The position numbers were made by a program, and so were the translations under genes. From Temnothorax longispinosus (Eukaryota > Arthropoda > Insecta > Hymenoptera > Formicidae): DNA of 64,000 nucleotides. The notes beneath the pieces are model-generated. The model did no database searches. It was not told where the DNA came from and saw only the letters and a list, made by a program, of their open reading frames with translations. Where the stretch lies: contig NC_092363.1 of assembly GCF_030848805.1 (NCBI RefSeq), positions 4,898,001-4,962,000 on the forward strand, written 5' to 3'. The stretch's first letter is position 1, and each line of letters opens with the position of its first letter. Below, one piece after another: positions 12,239 to 24,278 of the stretch.

Positions 12239-13390
12239 GAGGAAAAAAAGGAGATATTCCCTGGGACGAAGGCAAGAAGTTTATTCCGACGCTGTAGAAA
12301 CTTGCAAAAACTGGAGCAACCGCCTGGCGCGTCAAATTGAATTAGGAATAAAGTACAAAAGCCGTCCGAAAACTTATCGCGTTTTGAGGAATATTCGCGG
12401 CCGAAAAGATACGTGTAAGGCACTCCTGTTTATCACGCGTCGTGAAAAAGAAAGAAAAAAAACAGATGTTATTCGAGTCGCGTTATGCGTTTAAATATCG
12501 AAATAAATTCCTCGCGATATGAAAATGATCTGATACACGAGCAGAAACATATTAGAGGCCTATTTCGCGAGTATATTTTCTATCGTCGTGTACCTGTCAA
12601 TGCTCGTAATCATACGACCGTCTCGGCAATTCGCGATTACTCGAATTCGCTTAAAAAAATAAAAAGATCGATAAGCTTTCGCTAAATTCGATGAGCGATA
12701 CAAAGAATTTTTGACGATACATCGCGATACATTTGCTACTCACCGGCAATTGCGGCGCGCTTCAATTCCTTGCGTTTCCTTCTCGCTTGTTCCCGCGACG
12801 ACGACCTTCTCCTACCCTCGGCTTTCAACCCTTTCGCGGAGCGGCGCGGCTCGCTGACGGCGCGCGACCGGACAATACATCGTCGGCGATGCGTCGCCGG
12901 CGGCGGTTCCGAGTGTCAGTTCCGGGAGGAGAGAAAGAGAGAAACAGAAGAGAGACGGAGGGTGGGAGAGTCAGCTGGTCGGCGAGGGGGTTAACGCGCG
13001 CGCGGACGTAATATATACGCGGTGTTATATACGTAATATATAACTCGGCGAACAATGGCAAGTATAAGTGACGGCGCGGCGCGCCGGCCGGCGAAAACGC
13101 GGCCAACTCCAATTACTCCAAACTCGTAAACGGCACGAAAACACGGGCCGCGAGCGATAATGACTATTGATCACGCCGCGCGCGATTTCTCCGTACGCTG
13201 CCAGCAGCGACGAGAGCGATCGAGGTGAGACCGGCAGCGATCGCCCGGCGATTGCAATGACGATTGTCGCCGCGCTTCGCGGCCCCCTCGCCGCTCGCCG
13301 GCAGCAGGGATTTCGGCCGCGCCGTCGACCGCTGGCGCCTCCTCGCGGAAGCGGCGGCATCGCCGCAACCCCCTACCCCCTACCCCCTGC

Positions 13391-13408
13391 CTGTAACTCG
13401 AGTTACAG
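13391..13408. repeat. 18-bp perfect palindrome beside C5-TA repeats
   Basis: CTGTAACTCGAGTTACAG is its own reverse complement. It directly follows three C5 blocks separated by TA (about 13369-13388), which on the minus strand read as three G5 tracts with TA spacers. Confidence 0.9.
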
Positions 13409-13799
13409 CCGCGGTTGTAGCTGGGACGCATGGGGGTTGCGTAGGATTTACACGAAATTACATTTATACGGGGCTTCCGGACGCAATGGCGAATTCGCCC
13501 GCGAATTGACGTTGCTTTTCCGAAAAGTTGTACGCACGTCGCATTGATATCTTATGTAAAACTGTAACGCTAGTTTACAGCTGTACGCTGGTAAGAGCAA
13601 TTAAGCTTCACAAAAGATATTTTCACTTAACATTTATTCTAAATCCGACACAGCGGATGTATCAGCGGATGTTCGAATGAAGGCTCTCCAATAAAGTTTC
13701 AAGAAATATACAAAACCACACATTTCTCCAATTTCTTTGCGTTGCTAACAAGGTGTTGCGCAGGTGTGCCCACGGAGCATCATATCATACATAAATTAT

Positions 13800-13805
13800 T
13801 TTATT
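13800..13805 (-). terminator. Candidate polyadenylation signal of RFeSP
   Basis: AATAAA on the minus strand lies about 28 bases past the RFeSP stop codon. This would give a very short 3' UTR. A second AATAAA at 13638-13633 (minus strand), about 195 bases past the stop, is an alternative. Transcript ends are not visible from sequence. Confidence 0.35.
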
Positions 13806-13833
13806 ACTTGACTACAGATATCGCGAATAGTCA

Positions 13834-15262
13834 TTAACCAACAACGAGCACGTTGCCTTCGACGAACTCGTAGGGTGGTACTTCGAGGTTTAGCGGGGCC
13901 GGTCCCTTTCTAATCCTACCGCTGGCGTCGTAGTGGGACCCGTGGCACGGGCAATAATAACCGCCCCAATCTCCCGCGTTAGCGATGGGCACGCATCCCA
14001 GGTGCGTGCAAACGCCTAGAACGACCAGCCACTTGGGATCCTTCACGCGAGCGCTGTCCTCTTCCGGATCGCGGAGACTCGCAACGTCCACCTTGCCTTC
14101 CGTCGCGATTTCTGCTTCCCCTCTGTAAATAGAAGATGATAATCACGTTATAAAGTACAAAAACGTCTTCTTACAGCGATAAATCATCAAGCATCGGTAA
14201 TTTCAAATTACCTGTGTCGCACGAACAGGGGCTTTCCGCGCCACTTGAAGACAGCGCTCTTGCCCTCGGGGATACTGTCGAGCTTTATCTCGATCTTCGA
14301 CATGGCGAGTACGTCGGCCGATGCGCTCAGCATCCCAACGAGGTTGAGCACTATGACTTTCGCGCCATAGACACCAGCCACGGAACCACCTGCATACACA
14401 AATTCGAAGATGATTTAGTTAGCGACTTGTCACATTTAAAATGTATCGAATGGTCGATTGTGTGTCTTGAAACGAGGTGAAAATTACAAAAGTGAACAGA
14501 TTTATTAGATTTCGACAAATGAAGTCATAGATACTCAATGAATTTTCTCACTTTTGTAATTTTCTCAACCCCTAGACATCTTCCATGTACTTGCCAGCTG
14601 CGACAAGATAGGAGACACCCTTTCGGGACGACGCACTGTCCCGTGACTTTGCGTTTGGATCTTGCACTTCATCTTTGCGATAATGGGAGAAGTCTGGCCA
14701 CTGAATGTCGGTGTGTGCCAAACGTCGCTGATGCACCTGCGTACTGGCTGCAATAGACACAAATCCAGATTATATTAATGCTTCAGGGGAGGATGTAGGA
14801 AGGAGCCTATCAGGATCTTCTATTGATTTTCATCTATTAATTCGTATCTACAACGTCAGTGCAGGCTATTCTGGAGTACCTTTACAGGCCTGAAGCTCGA
14901 CTGATAGCGCAGCGACCTGCAAAGTGCGCGACTGTGCGCGTATCGATTATATAATCGCGAATAGCGCGAATATCGGGTCGATTTAATGCCGAGAGGGATG
15001 CGACATTCACGGGACAAATTCGTGGCGCAGAACGGACTGATAATACGGACGCACCTGCGACTCCCGAGCTTACGCACGTAGGTCCGGTAAGAAGAACCTG
15101 ATAGGTGGTCTGCTGGAGTGTCCGTCTGACGGAAGGAGGAACGGCAATTTTCGGCTTGTGAACCTTACCGGTCGCGGCCACCGGTATCCCTCCGTTCGAG
15201 ACGGCGGTGGCCGTCGCCCGAAGGAACGGCGCGAGGGTTGTCGATTTCGCGATCACGTTCAT
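13834..15262 (-). CDS. RFeSP: Cytochrome b-c1 complex subunit Rieske, mitochondrial (four coding exons)
   Basis: Rieske iron-sulfur subunit of respiratory complex III, which passes electrons from ubiquinol to cytochrome c1 in the inner mitochondrial membrane. Coding exons, in transcript order, are 15262-15055, 14747-14595, 14389-14212 and 14122-13834; they join in frame to 275 codons, matching the usual length (human 274). Residues 1-70 look like a mitochondrial presequence. The AHTDI..PDF segment and the membrane helix (about 115-143) follow. The Rieske domain carries CTHLGC (218-223) and CPCHGSH (237-243). By family knowledge C218, H220, C237 and H240 bind the 2Fe-2S cluster and C223/C239 form the disulfide. 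An in-frame TAG two codons before the ATG fixes the start. Intron 2 must use a GC donor (CTG/GCAAGT at 14594) to keep frame; the other introns are GT-AG. Divergent to CCDC43. Confidence 0.96.
14390..14594 (-). other. GC-AG intron of RFeSP with internal hairpin
   Basis: Exon 2 ends GTC GCA GCT G and the intron starts GCAAGTAC, a good match to the known GC-donor consensus. The acceptor is TGTATGCAG at 14390. The split codon G|GT restores the conserved SYLVAAGG..VYGAK segment, whereas the nearby GTACAT site would break the frame with this acceptor. A 17-bp perfect inverted repeat (GAAAATTACAAAAGTGA at 14479-14495 and its complement at 14548-14564) can fold inside the intron. Confidence 0.85.
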
Positions 15263-15561
15263 ATTCTACGGGAAATACGTCCGTGACGACGAACGGGACG
15301 ACACATTCGCTAGGCTAGAAGGGAGCACTACCGCGCTACGCCGCGGCAGGTCGCTGCGAGCGGCGTGAAGTTGTCGCGCGACCGCGATCATCTGATGATA
15401 ACGCGGCGGCCGTTTTGAAATCGAGAATCGCTCGTTTCTTTTTTCTCTGACTTTTCTTAACGCTACACGATTGTTATGCGATGGGCTTTAAAGTGAAATA
15501 ATCGCGAGGAAGGATTGTGGAAAGGAATATATATAGAGAGCGTTGGATTTGCATATTTTAA
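15263..15561 (-). promoter_or_regulatory. Presumed 5' UTR and promoter region of RFeSP
   Basis: This is the interval between the RFeSP start codon and the piggyBac-like insertion. The proximal part (15263-15420) is GC-rich with CGCGG motifs and no TATA box I can point to; beyond it the sequence becomes AT-richer. No transcription start can be fixed. If the promoter is short, the transposon lies just upstream of it. Confidence 0.35.
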
Positions 15562-16455
15562 CCCTATTCGCTCCAACCATGCCTTTCGTGTCCCACGAAT
15601 TTCTAATAATCGTTTGTTCCGGAAAACAAATGATCGTGGGAGAATCCCCTCCACGCCGGAAAAAAGTTATTGTGGCAGGGAACCTCAGGTAAAAATTTCA
15701 AAGTCCTAGCTCATTTACTCTCGAAACGGGAAACAATCAAAATCTCGGTGGGACACGTAAGTGCATGGATGGAGGATTACGTCAGTGTTGTGTGAAAGGT
15801 AAATGAGCATTTTTTTCGATAAAAATGTATTTTTGTGTATAATTTAACCGTATTTAAAATATTTTTGTCGTTAAAAAAAAAAATTTAACATTCCACAGAG
15901 GTCTATTATGGCTCAGAGACAGGTGGAAGAGGTGGGGAGGAGCTACGATTATAAAAAAAAAATTATTTTTTTACATAAAAAATATCTGTCACACTTCAAA
16001 TTCGCCTTTTCTTATTCAGAAATTCTTTTTCTAGCATTCTTTAAGTCCTTAAAGTCCTTCTGTACCATTTAAAAATTACCAAATTTGCGGCGACGAAATT
16101 AAGTATTCCTATTTAATTAATAATTATCTCATATTTTTTTTCTCATTTGCACTACTTTTAGCTTTAATTTGCGTTTTGGTTCATTAAGCTTCGTCAATTT
16201 GTTCGTGAGTTATGATTTTTTAAGTAAAACGAGTCGTAACGTGTGTTTGTCAACATATAATTGTTGTAAAAAAAATATTTAAATAAATGATTTCCAAATG
16301 TTCTTTACATTATTTTTAGTCGAAGGTACAAAGATATTATAATAATTTTTGGGGAATTTTTCAAAGCTATTAACATTATAAAAAACACGTAAGACTCGAA
16401 AGTGCATGGTTGGAGGATTATTGGGGCGAAAAAAAAAACGTTGGAGTGAATAGGG
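15562..16455. mobile_element. piggyBac-like non-autonomous element, 894 bp, TTAA flanks
   Basis: The termini are inverted repeats CCCTATTCGCTCCAA (left) and CCCTATTCACTCCAA (right, reverse complement), flanked on both sides by TTAA (15558-15561 and 16456-16459). TTAA duplication with ends beginning CCC is the signature of piggyBac elements. A subterminal motif of the form CCAACCATGC..TTTCGTGTC appears at 15573-15596, inverted at 15748-15772 and inverted near the right end at 16386-16413. The interior is AT-rich and carries no transposase frame, so it is a non-autonomous derivative. Confidence 0.8.
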
Positions 16456-16459
16456 TTAA

Positions 16460-17956
16460 TAACGACAGTAATTTGGTTAAAAACCGATTTTAACAGTATT
16501 TTTAACAGTAATTTTATTAGCGATTTTAATAGCAATAAATTGAATAGATAATCCTCCTTAAACGCTAACAGCGCACTTCATACCGAACTGATAAAAATAA
16601 GGCTATCTTTTCCTACTTTACCTTTAATAAACGATTATGTTGTACAATATTACGGTGTTTAAAAAACTATTTTTTTTAAGCAAATAGTGTTTTTGGGGTT
16701 CAGAAATTTCTATTCGGGCTTTTTCCGAAATTAACTTTTTTTTTAATGTCAATTATAATTCCAATGACACAGGCGCGTTCCTGTCATTCTCAAATTTAAA
16801 TAAAAAAAAAAGTTCAAAAATATTCACTTTCCGATGAATTATATTGATAGTTGAAAGTTGAAAGTAGTTGGGTGTAATACATTTATGGTTGAGGAGAGTC
16901 GGGACTCGCAGGAATTAATTTTTTTTATATGGTATTTAACGGGCCGTCAACTCTATCCAAATTTAGTTTTTTTTTTACAATTCTATTTCACATTTTTCGT
17001 TTGGGGGAACTCGTATAATCTTTGTACGTCAGCTTACCACTTTCTTTCAATTATGCACATTGCTAGGTAAGAGGAGTCTTATTCTAATTTCTTTTAATCA
17101 TCTATCATCTATCTATATCAGATGGATAAGAAATGCCTAATCACTCTAATTTCTCTGTATAATCTATGGCCTCATGCAGGAATCAATTAATGTGACTTTC
17201 TAGGGTTAACTTAATCAATGGAATTGCTCCAAGTAAGATTTGTATGTAACTGCATACAGTATACAATTCGTCACTCTCAATCTAAATTTTCCTCCCATAT
17301 AGTGTCAAACGATAGAAAATTAACAATTCGGGCCATGTTAATGAATTGGAAATTACTCAACAAATTAATCGTCGACCAAGCTAATCAGAATTTGGTGATA
17401 AATTCCTCTATTTTCTACACCAATAAGTACCAGTTACGATCTCAAGGGCATTTAGCTGTTGGAAACTCTCTTTCGCCGTCCACTGCAGCGCGAGAAAAAT
17501 CTACGTCGCCATGCGGCCAACAACCAACAACGCAACGCGCGCGCAGTTGCGGTGCGTAAGGTGTTAAGGTGCGCACGCTCCGAAAATGCGCTCCAGAAAC
17601 GGTGCCTGCGACATTCGCGACGTCGTCGTGCGTAACAACACGCGCGGCATCGGGCCCGATATATACGTGTGTCTTACGGCGGGTCGAGGATCTACGCGCG
17701 GAGGAAAGGAACGGACGGAAAGCTCGAAGGCGCTTGGCGACGATGGCCGCGCCGTCGTGGAGATGACCGAGCCCGGTCGCCGGCGTGTCGCGTCCAACGT
17801 CGAAAGATGTGACTGCCCGGACGGCGGGGCGTCATCGCGGCGACGCTGCGGTTCTTCCTTCTTTCCTACCCTCGCCATTCGGCGCGCGCGAAGAGGCGGC
17901 CGGTGAAAAGTTCAAGTCGCGTGAACGCACACGCCGGACCGGACGAGTTGAGAACG
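16460..17956. other. AT-rich intergenic DNA grading into the CCDC43 upstream region
   Basis: From 16460 to about 17450 the sequence is AT-rich with degenerate ATTTTAACAGTAATTT-type repeats near 16480-16540 and many T-runs. From about 17460 it becomes CpG-rich towards the CCDC43 start; the last few hundred bases are likely promoter and 5' UTR. No TATA box or clear initiator is visible. No other gene is supported; the open frames at 17564-17906 are GC-skew artefacts upstream of CCDC43. Confidence 0.45.
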
Positions 17957-19125
17957 ATGGCGGTCGCGGCCAACTCGTTCGACGCCTGGCTCAGCAGGAA
18001 GCTGCAGGCGCTCAACACGGACGAGGGTGTCTTCGGCACGTACATCAGGGGCATCCTCGAGGGCGACGAGTCCGAGGACGAGAAGACCGAGGCGCTCGAG
18101 AGCATCCTCGCGGGCGTGACGGTGAGTGGGACCCGCGCGGCGCCGAGCGTTGAGGTTAGAACGCGCGCGCGCGTGCGGCGCGGCCGCCGCATCGTCAGCC
18201 GGTCGGAAATAGAAACCGCGAGGTCGTGCTTCGAAAGTACGTGTCTCTGCCTCCCGTACGCTCTCCTACCGGCGAGTCTTTACCCGCGTGCGCGCGTATC
18301 CCGGTCGCTTCGTCTCGCGGAGTAACTGTCCTCTGTCGTTTTCGTTCGCCAAGGGTCCCGGACAGACCCGTCAGGATTCAAAGATCATAAGAGAAATGAA
18401 GAAGCTCGCGCTGACTCCGTATATTAATTTTCGATAAGACCTTCAAATCTTAATTCTCTCAATTTTTGATTCATAGATACGCCAGGAATATTCATTAATT
18501 CTTATCTCTACACTCTTGCATAAGATTACGTAATATACTTTATGATACAGAGCTGCATTATTTTCGTTGCAGGAGGATGATATTAGCAGTCATGTAGCAG
18601 AAATCTTAAGCGCGTGGGCAGAGTGGCAGCCAGCTGCGGAAGTGGCCGGGGCACCTGCACCGACGGAAGACGTCGATGTCAGACTGGCAAAGATGCTGGA
18701 GTCGCAGAGTCTACCCACGACGACGCAGAGGAGCTACACGGAGGAGGAGAAACGAATACGGGAGGCTATACTAGCGCAATACAGTCAAATGTCTGACGAA
18801 GACAATAGCGAGGGAGACAAGGAAGAGGATGGAGCGAACGGCGGAGACTGTGGAATCGAAAAGAACTTGAACGCAGCTACTATCGTACAGCAGGAGAGAG
18901 AAAAGAGAGAAAAAGCCAAGCTGGAGAGCCAGAAGAAGAAGGAGAAGGACAAGGAAGACAGGTAGGACAATAATCGCAGCGTTAATGCACTAAAAGCCTA
19001 TTTATATTATATGATAAATATATAAAGCTTTAAATATAATTTTATGTTTTAGAGAGAAGCAAAAGCAATTGAAGGAAGAGAAAAAAGAGAAAAGAAAAAC
19101 CCAAAAGGGAGAGAGGCGGAGGTAG
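17957..19125 (+). CDS. CCDC43: Coiled-coil domain-containing protein 43 homologue (three coding exons)
   Basis: Exons are 17957-18121, 18573-18961 and 19053-19125, with GT-AG introns (phase 0, then phase 2), giving 208 residues against about 224 for human CCDC43. The N-terminus has the conserved FDAWLSRKLQAL..D..V(F)GTYIRGILE block (residues about 7-35). This is followed by the helical EDDISSHVAEILSAW segment and the EEEKRIREAILAQYSQMSDE motif characteristic of the family. The C-terminal 70 residues are a Lys/Glu/Arg-rich coiled coil ending KGERRR. The function in animals is poorly defined, and I assign none. The ATG at 17957 is the first in frame and sits in a good context (ACGATGG). Head to head with RFeSP, tail to tail with the Dyrk gene. 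Confidence 0.93.
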
Positions 19126-19665
19126 CATCGAAACAAAAGCGTTGGAAGATTTACTTCGAGATTATTGACTACATATATGCTGTGGTATTCATATATATAT
19201 CTATCTATATTGTCGTGCATGCAACGATCTCCGACAGTTATTTAAAATCAGTCATCGATCTTATATTTTCATTAGAAGAATATGTGTGTATAGCATCCAT
19301 CCATCTGTCGTTAGAAGGCGAATTCACAGATTCAGTACGAATGCATATGTCGCCAAGAAGTACATACATATAAGTAATGTTAGATCATCCTGTGCCTTCT
19401 GTCTCTCTAAAACTGTCCTTTTCCTCAAAGAGGTTCGTTACTTACTCATCCTTTTTTTCATTCTTTATACACTCCTAGCGTTCTTCGTAGTCTGTATTCA
19501 GAACTCGCATCTATTTTCACTAATTAAAATTAGCAGCGAAATAATTCATCGTTTTAAACTTTAAACAATGGTTCTGAATATCGACAGACCTTTTTGCTCA
19601 TCCGGTCTGCTTATTGCGTTGTATCTCATACAAGTGATGTATTTAATACGAGTATGTTAAATAAA
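19126..19665 (+). terminator. CCDC43 3' UTR with candidate polyadenylation signal
   Basis: Downstream of the stop codon the sequence is AU-rich and free of coding signal. AATAAA at 19660-19665 on the plus strand is the best polyadenylation hexamer, giving a 3' UTR of about 540-560 nt. The end is inferred from the hexamer only. Confidence 0.45.
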
Positions 19666-22600
19666 CTATTTAAATCACTGATATTTGGTACTTAACACTG
19701 TAGAATGTGGAAATCCTGAAAAAGGGGAGTGCAAGGAAGATTCGTCGATAAGATTTGCCCTCGGTGCATTTGTATACATATTTTTTTTATTAGTTATATA
19801 TTTACACACAAGATACCGAGTCGAAACCGAGTCATCTTGGTATTGCATTAATAATGAAAGACAAACGCAGTAAGATAAAAACAAACGAACAAATGATACA
19901 AAAGATGATGATGCTTCAGTATCGTATCAGTATATATATATGGTATATGTATATATATATACTAATGTCATTATAATCATTTTATTATTTAGCAATTCTC
20001 TCGTTCGCTATAGTTAAGTCTGGGCAGAAATTGACGAACTCGCACTTACATGTTTATAACAAGACATCCGCAATTGAACGCCAGATTCACAAATCCACTC
20101 TCTCTCTCTCTCTATGAACCCTCGCTCCCACATTTTTATCGGAATCGTTCTTCCTCTACTCCTCCTCCCCGTGCTCTTGAGATATTTTCAATTCCGCGTG
20201 GATTTGCGTGCCGATATCTCTCTCTTGCGGGCCTAGAAGAGCGAAGTGCGCGCGTTGGCCGTCGTTTAATAATCTAAACGATCCTCCGTCACGATGCACG
20301 CCCACGGGATCATTTTACGCATTAGCGAGCGTCTCGAACGAGAGATACTTACTCCCTTGTTAGACGCTGTCACTCGCGTCTCTATCATCTAATGAAAATT
20401 TACTAGCGCGTCTAAACACAAACGCGTAACTCTATGATTGTCCTACTAGGATGATCTACGAGGCTCGGCCATCGCAACGGTGGCTCTTCGCGATAAACAC
20501 CCCGCAGGGTCCTCTTCGTCGCACGCGTTATATCCGTCGCGGGAAAGGGGAGGAGAGTCACGTACGCACGATTGTACTTAATTTAATTCGATAGCGTTTA
20601 ATCGCGTCGTTAAAACTCATTAATTAGTTGCACATTGATCTAACGGATATACGCCGCGCGGAGCGTTCTTTCACTGAGAAGCCAGAGAAAACTTCTCTTT
20701 CTCTCTCTTTTTTTTTCTCTCCATCGCGTTCAAGTGAGATGTGTGTATGTACGTTCGGAGCACGTTCCTTACATCCTGGACTAGAAAAAGCGATTGTCTC
20801 CCTTTTCCGTCCGCGCCGTATGGAGAAATCGCCAGCGTACGGCAACGACTATTCATTCGCGAACGACGAATTGACCAGGTGCGAAGTCGAGTAAGCTTTC
20901 AGTCGAAGGACGTGGGTTTTTCGCGGATTTTCACTGTTCCTCGGATGATATCGAAATAGTACTACAGGCCCTGTCTTTTTTTTTTGTTTGTTTCTTTTTT
21001 CACCGTAGTCCCGGCTTCGTCGGTGTCGGTCTCCACTTCTCTGCCTGAGCGATCCCTCTGTCTCTTCCAGAAGACAAAGACCCCCCCGGGTTTGAGTCGA
21101 GTTAACCGACGCCGGTGAAACCGATCACTAGCATGTTTTTCGCTGTACGAACATGCTTCTCGTTATGTTTCTTTTGGGCGTACGCGCGACACACGCGTGC
21201 CGAATGTGCATGTGTTGATCTGTATATAAGTGATGATGCACGTCACGCAGATAATACAACCGTCCCGTTTATACAGATACTATAATTTGATCCCTCTGTA
21301 TACAATAGTGAACACAACTAAAAACTTAAGACTGTACAATTGAACGGCGTTTTTTGCCTTTTTTTTTTCTTTAAAAAAAGGGCAGGGCGGGAACTCCGTA
21401 GACGGAGTCCCGCGTGTTCTTCGCGAACGCCCTTCTAATTGTCCCTCTATCGTATCCTAGACTTAACTCGTTTTGCCCTTGCGCATTTCCGCGCTTCACG
21501 TGTATAATGGTATAATATATTTATATAATTAGATATATGTGTGCATAACCATACGGCCACACTCGTTTCTTTTTTTTTTCCACTCTCTTTCTCTCCCCGA
21601 GACGAGTCTCCCGCGCAGGCACGCACGCATGCACGCACACACAGTCACGTCTTTATTTTATACACAATTTGATATATCTCGTTCCCTAGAAATCGTCGCC
21701 TCATAGACATTACTCTCTCGTCAAATTTTCTTCTCTCTTTCGTCTCTTTTCTTTTTTTTTTTTCGTTTGGAGTAATCGAACGAAATGTTCACCCGAGATT
21801 TCGTGATGATCGTCGCTACGTCGACGCGATTACTCGAGAGCGACCGCTACGAACCCGCCACAAGTCATGAGAATCGTGTATCATGTATCATATATAATAA
21901 TGCGCTACTTCATCAGTCGTTCGTTCGGGCAGATTCGCCGTATACGAATAATATATTTATTATATGTAATTCTTAATATTATAATATACCTCCGCTCGCG
22001 TTTTATTGGCCATTCACCGATTATGTCGCGCGATACCACTACGATTGGTACGATATTAATTGTTCTAAAAGTTCTTGGAACCTAAAGTGGGACCCCGTTT
22101 GTGTGACGGCAAGTCCAGTTTCATTATTTCGTTTCAATTATCATCGTGAGACGTTCGATAACTTTTCGCGAATCAAACAATAAATTCATAAAGGAACTGA
22201 ACGAGTGCGCTGTAAAAATGTAATAAAATTAAGGCGACATATCGATTTTTTGCAGAACGAACTATTAGGAACAATTTCGCCATGTTTCCAATATAAAATA
22301 ATGATTCATTTCAGTCTCTTGTACGCGATTATAATTTGCGAGTATCGGATGTTCACGTATCTGCTCCAATTTTTATAACCGTGGCAATAAAATACGTATT
22401 AAAAGTTTTAGTAGGGCCTTCAACGGTTTCATACGTATAATAGGACCTTTAAGAATTAGAGAAGCATGCGAAAACGGAAGATAACGGTTCCGTGGTGGAA
22501 GCTCGAAAGCAGCAAACGATGGAGCATCTCACGTTTCTGATGATGTAATTATTACCGAGCTCGTGTCTTGCGAAAGTTTAGAATGGGTACGGGCACATCG

Positions 22601-24278
22601 AACAATTACCAAGTCTATATAAAAGTAGCCTAACAATATAATACTATACAATAGGTTTTGTTTCTTGTCAAATCCTCTGCATATCGCGAAATGCTCGTAA
22701 TGGTTCCGAAAGGGCGTGTCAAATCATAAATCGTTAATTAATGCGAGGAAGCTACGAGCAATGCGTAAATAGGTAGTACTGCGAAGGCGGAGAGGGATCT
22801 CACGGGGCGTTAATCAACGTTAATTAATCAATTTCGACGTAATAAAGCATGCGTTACGTCGCGTAGACGATTAATGACAACAGAAGAGCGGTGATAGGGA
22901 ACACGTAAAAATTCACTGAAAATCGCGCATTGAAAAATTAGCGGAGTTTTTTTTTTTACGTATATCATAGTAAATGAACTAGCATGCTGCTGCTGCTGCT
23001 CTGGGACTTCGAAAACCGCGTAATTAAAATCTGTACATACCTACGTATATAAGTAGTGTTAACTCTGTCATTATATCGATGATAATTCTCGTTACTTGTA
23101 TGCCGCTATATCTTTGCGGTAAATAGTAACGATATAGCGATTATTACAGATAATAAGAAAATAATGATTAATAGTAAATTGAAATTATTATATTAGCGAT
23201 CGTTACTTCTTAATATCAGAGAGATCTAAGTAAGACAGTGGTAGTTTAATATCACAATAAGACTACTCAGGCCTCGTTAAACTGGAGCACGCTTCACGTA
23301 TTAATGTTATTCTTCGCCTTGACGCTTCGTTATTAATCGCGCGACCTTGTGTCGGCGACACACGGGTCTCGAACGACTCAGGTCTTCTCGGCGCGACCGT
23401 AATTCGATGGTAATCCCCGACGTTACACTGCAATGTCGGACGAATCGTTGTTTGACCATAATATGCTTCGCTTCGAGTTCCTCACTTCTCTATCGTACAT
23501 CGTTGCCACGATACGTACATCGCATCGCGCCGCTTGCACTCGCGTAGTTACCTAAAGCATGATGCTGCTATACAGTATACTTTCCGATTGCGTTCATTCG
23601 TGCGAACTTTTTTTCACCGTCGAAAACGCAACCTGGCGACGAATCGTCTTTCACGGCTCGTCGACAGCAAGGCAAACCACGCAATTCTGTACAAATTTTC
23701 AATGGTAATTTTTTTTACATCTACAGCCGAGATTTCGTCACCCGTTAATATCTTCAGTTTCATACAAGCGCAAGATAAACATTTGAACCACATAGGTACA
23801 ATGGTCCATGTCGAAATGTGAATCGGTATACACTAACGGTGCTAATATCCTCATCTTAGGCAGCAAGTTTATGTTTTTTTCGCGAATAACTACGATAATG
23901 CGCGCGCGCGCGAGTTCATTACGATTACCTGAGTGACATTGGATCGCTAGAGTCCTCGGGGGCGCGCGAATCGGATCACGCGATCGCTCTATATTGCTCA
24001 TCATGCCTACGCGCTCTTCTCCCGTCGTCAGATCGTCATTTTGGCCTCACAGCTCGATACATGCCGAGACTAGCGACTTTGCGCTTAACTAGCCGTTTGG
24101 CATCGAGAAATGGTAACGTCGGACCGACCAGCCAGTTCTATACGCGCTTTCTATTCAATTGCACTCGCTCTTGATGTACGTCAAGTGATAAACACATCTA
24201 CGCATTTCTCGCAGCGAGCCTGTTGATCGCGTCGGTACGCGAGTAGCGCGTTTAGAAGTGGCTGGCGCAAACCCGACT
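19666..24278. other. Convergent intergenic region, including the presumed Dyrk 3' UTR
   Basis: No gene supported. It lies between the 3' ends of CCDC43 (plus) and the Dyrk kinase (minus), so part of it is expected to be Dyrk 3' UTR. The first minus-strand AATAAA hexamers I noticed are far away, near 22007-22002, 21961-21956 and 21657-21652. Visible landmarks are a self-complementary TA-rich hairpin at 19930-19962, CT-rich tracts near 20100 and 20690, several T-runs between 20975 and 21760, and (CTG)5 near 22986. Confidence 0.4.

Larger units (their letters stand above)
11819..13799. other. Non-coding stretch upstream of the RFeSP 3' end
   Basis: No gene supported. An uninterrupted C16 run sits at 12223-12238. 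From about 12750 to 13540 the sequence is CpG-rich, with a TATA-like cluster around 13005-13042. A well-framed ATG at 13055 (context AACAATGG) opens only a 24-codon frame. A C5-TA heptamer repeat and an 18-bp perfect palindrome lie at about 13369-13408. This could be an unrecognised promoter or first-exon region, but nothing connects it to a coding gene. Confidence 0.4.

Noticed and set aside
13055..13129. 24-codon frame starting in a good context (AACAATGG)
   Set aside because: No similarity to a known peptide and no convincing splice continuation.
14882..15262. RFeSP exon 1 read through as a 126-codon single-exon protein
   Set aside because: The last part is intron 1; the donor CAG/GTGCGT at 15054 joins in frame to exon 2 and gives the correct family length.
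17903..18325. CCDC43 start at an upstream GTG and read-through past the first donor
   Set aside because: The ATG at 17957 has a good context and begins the conserved region; sequence beyond 18121 is intron.
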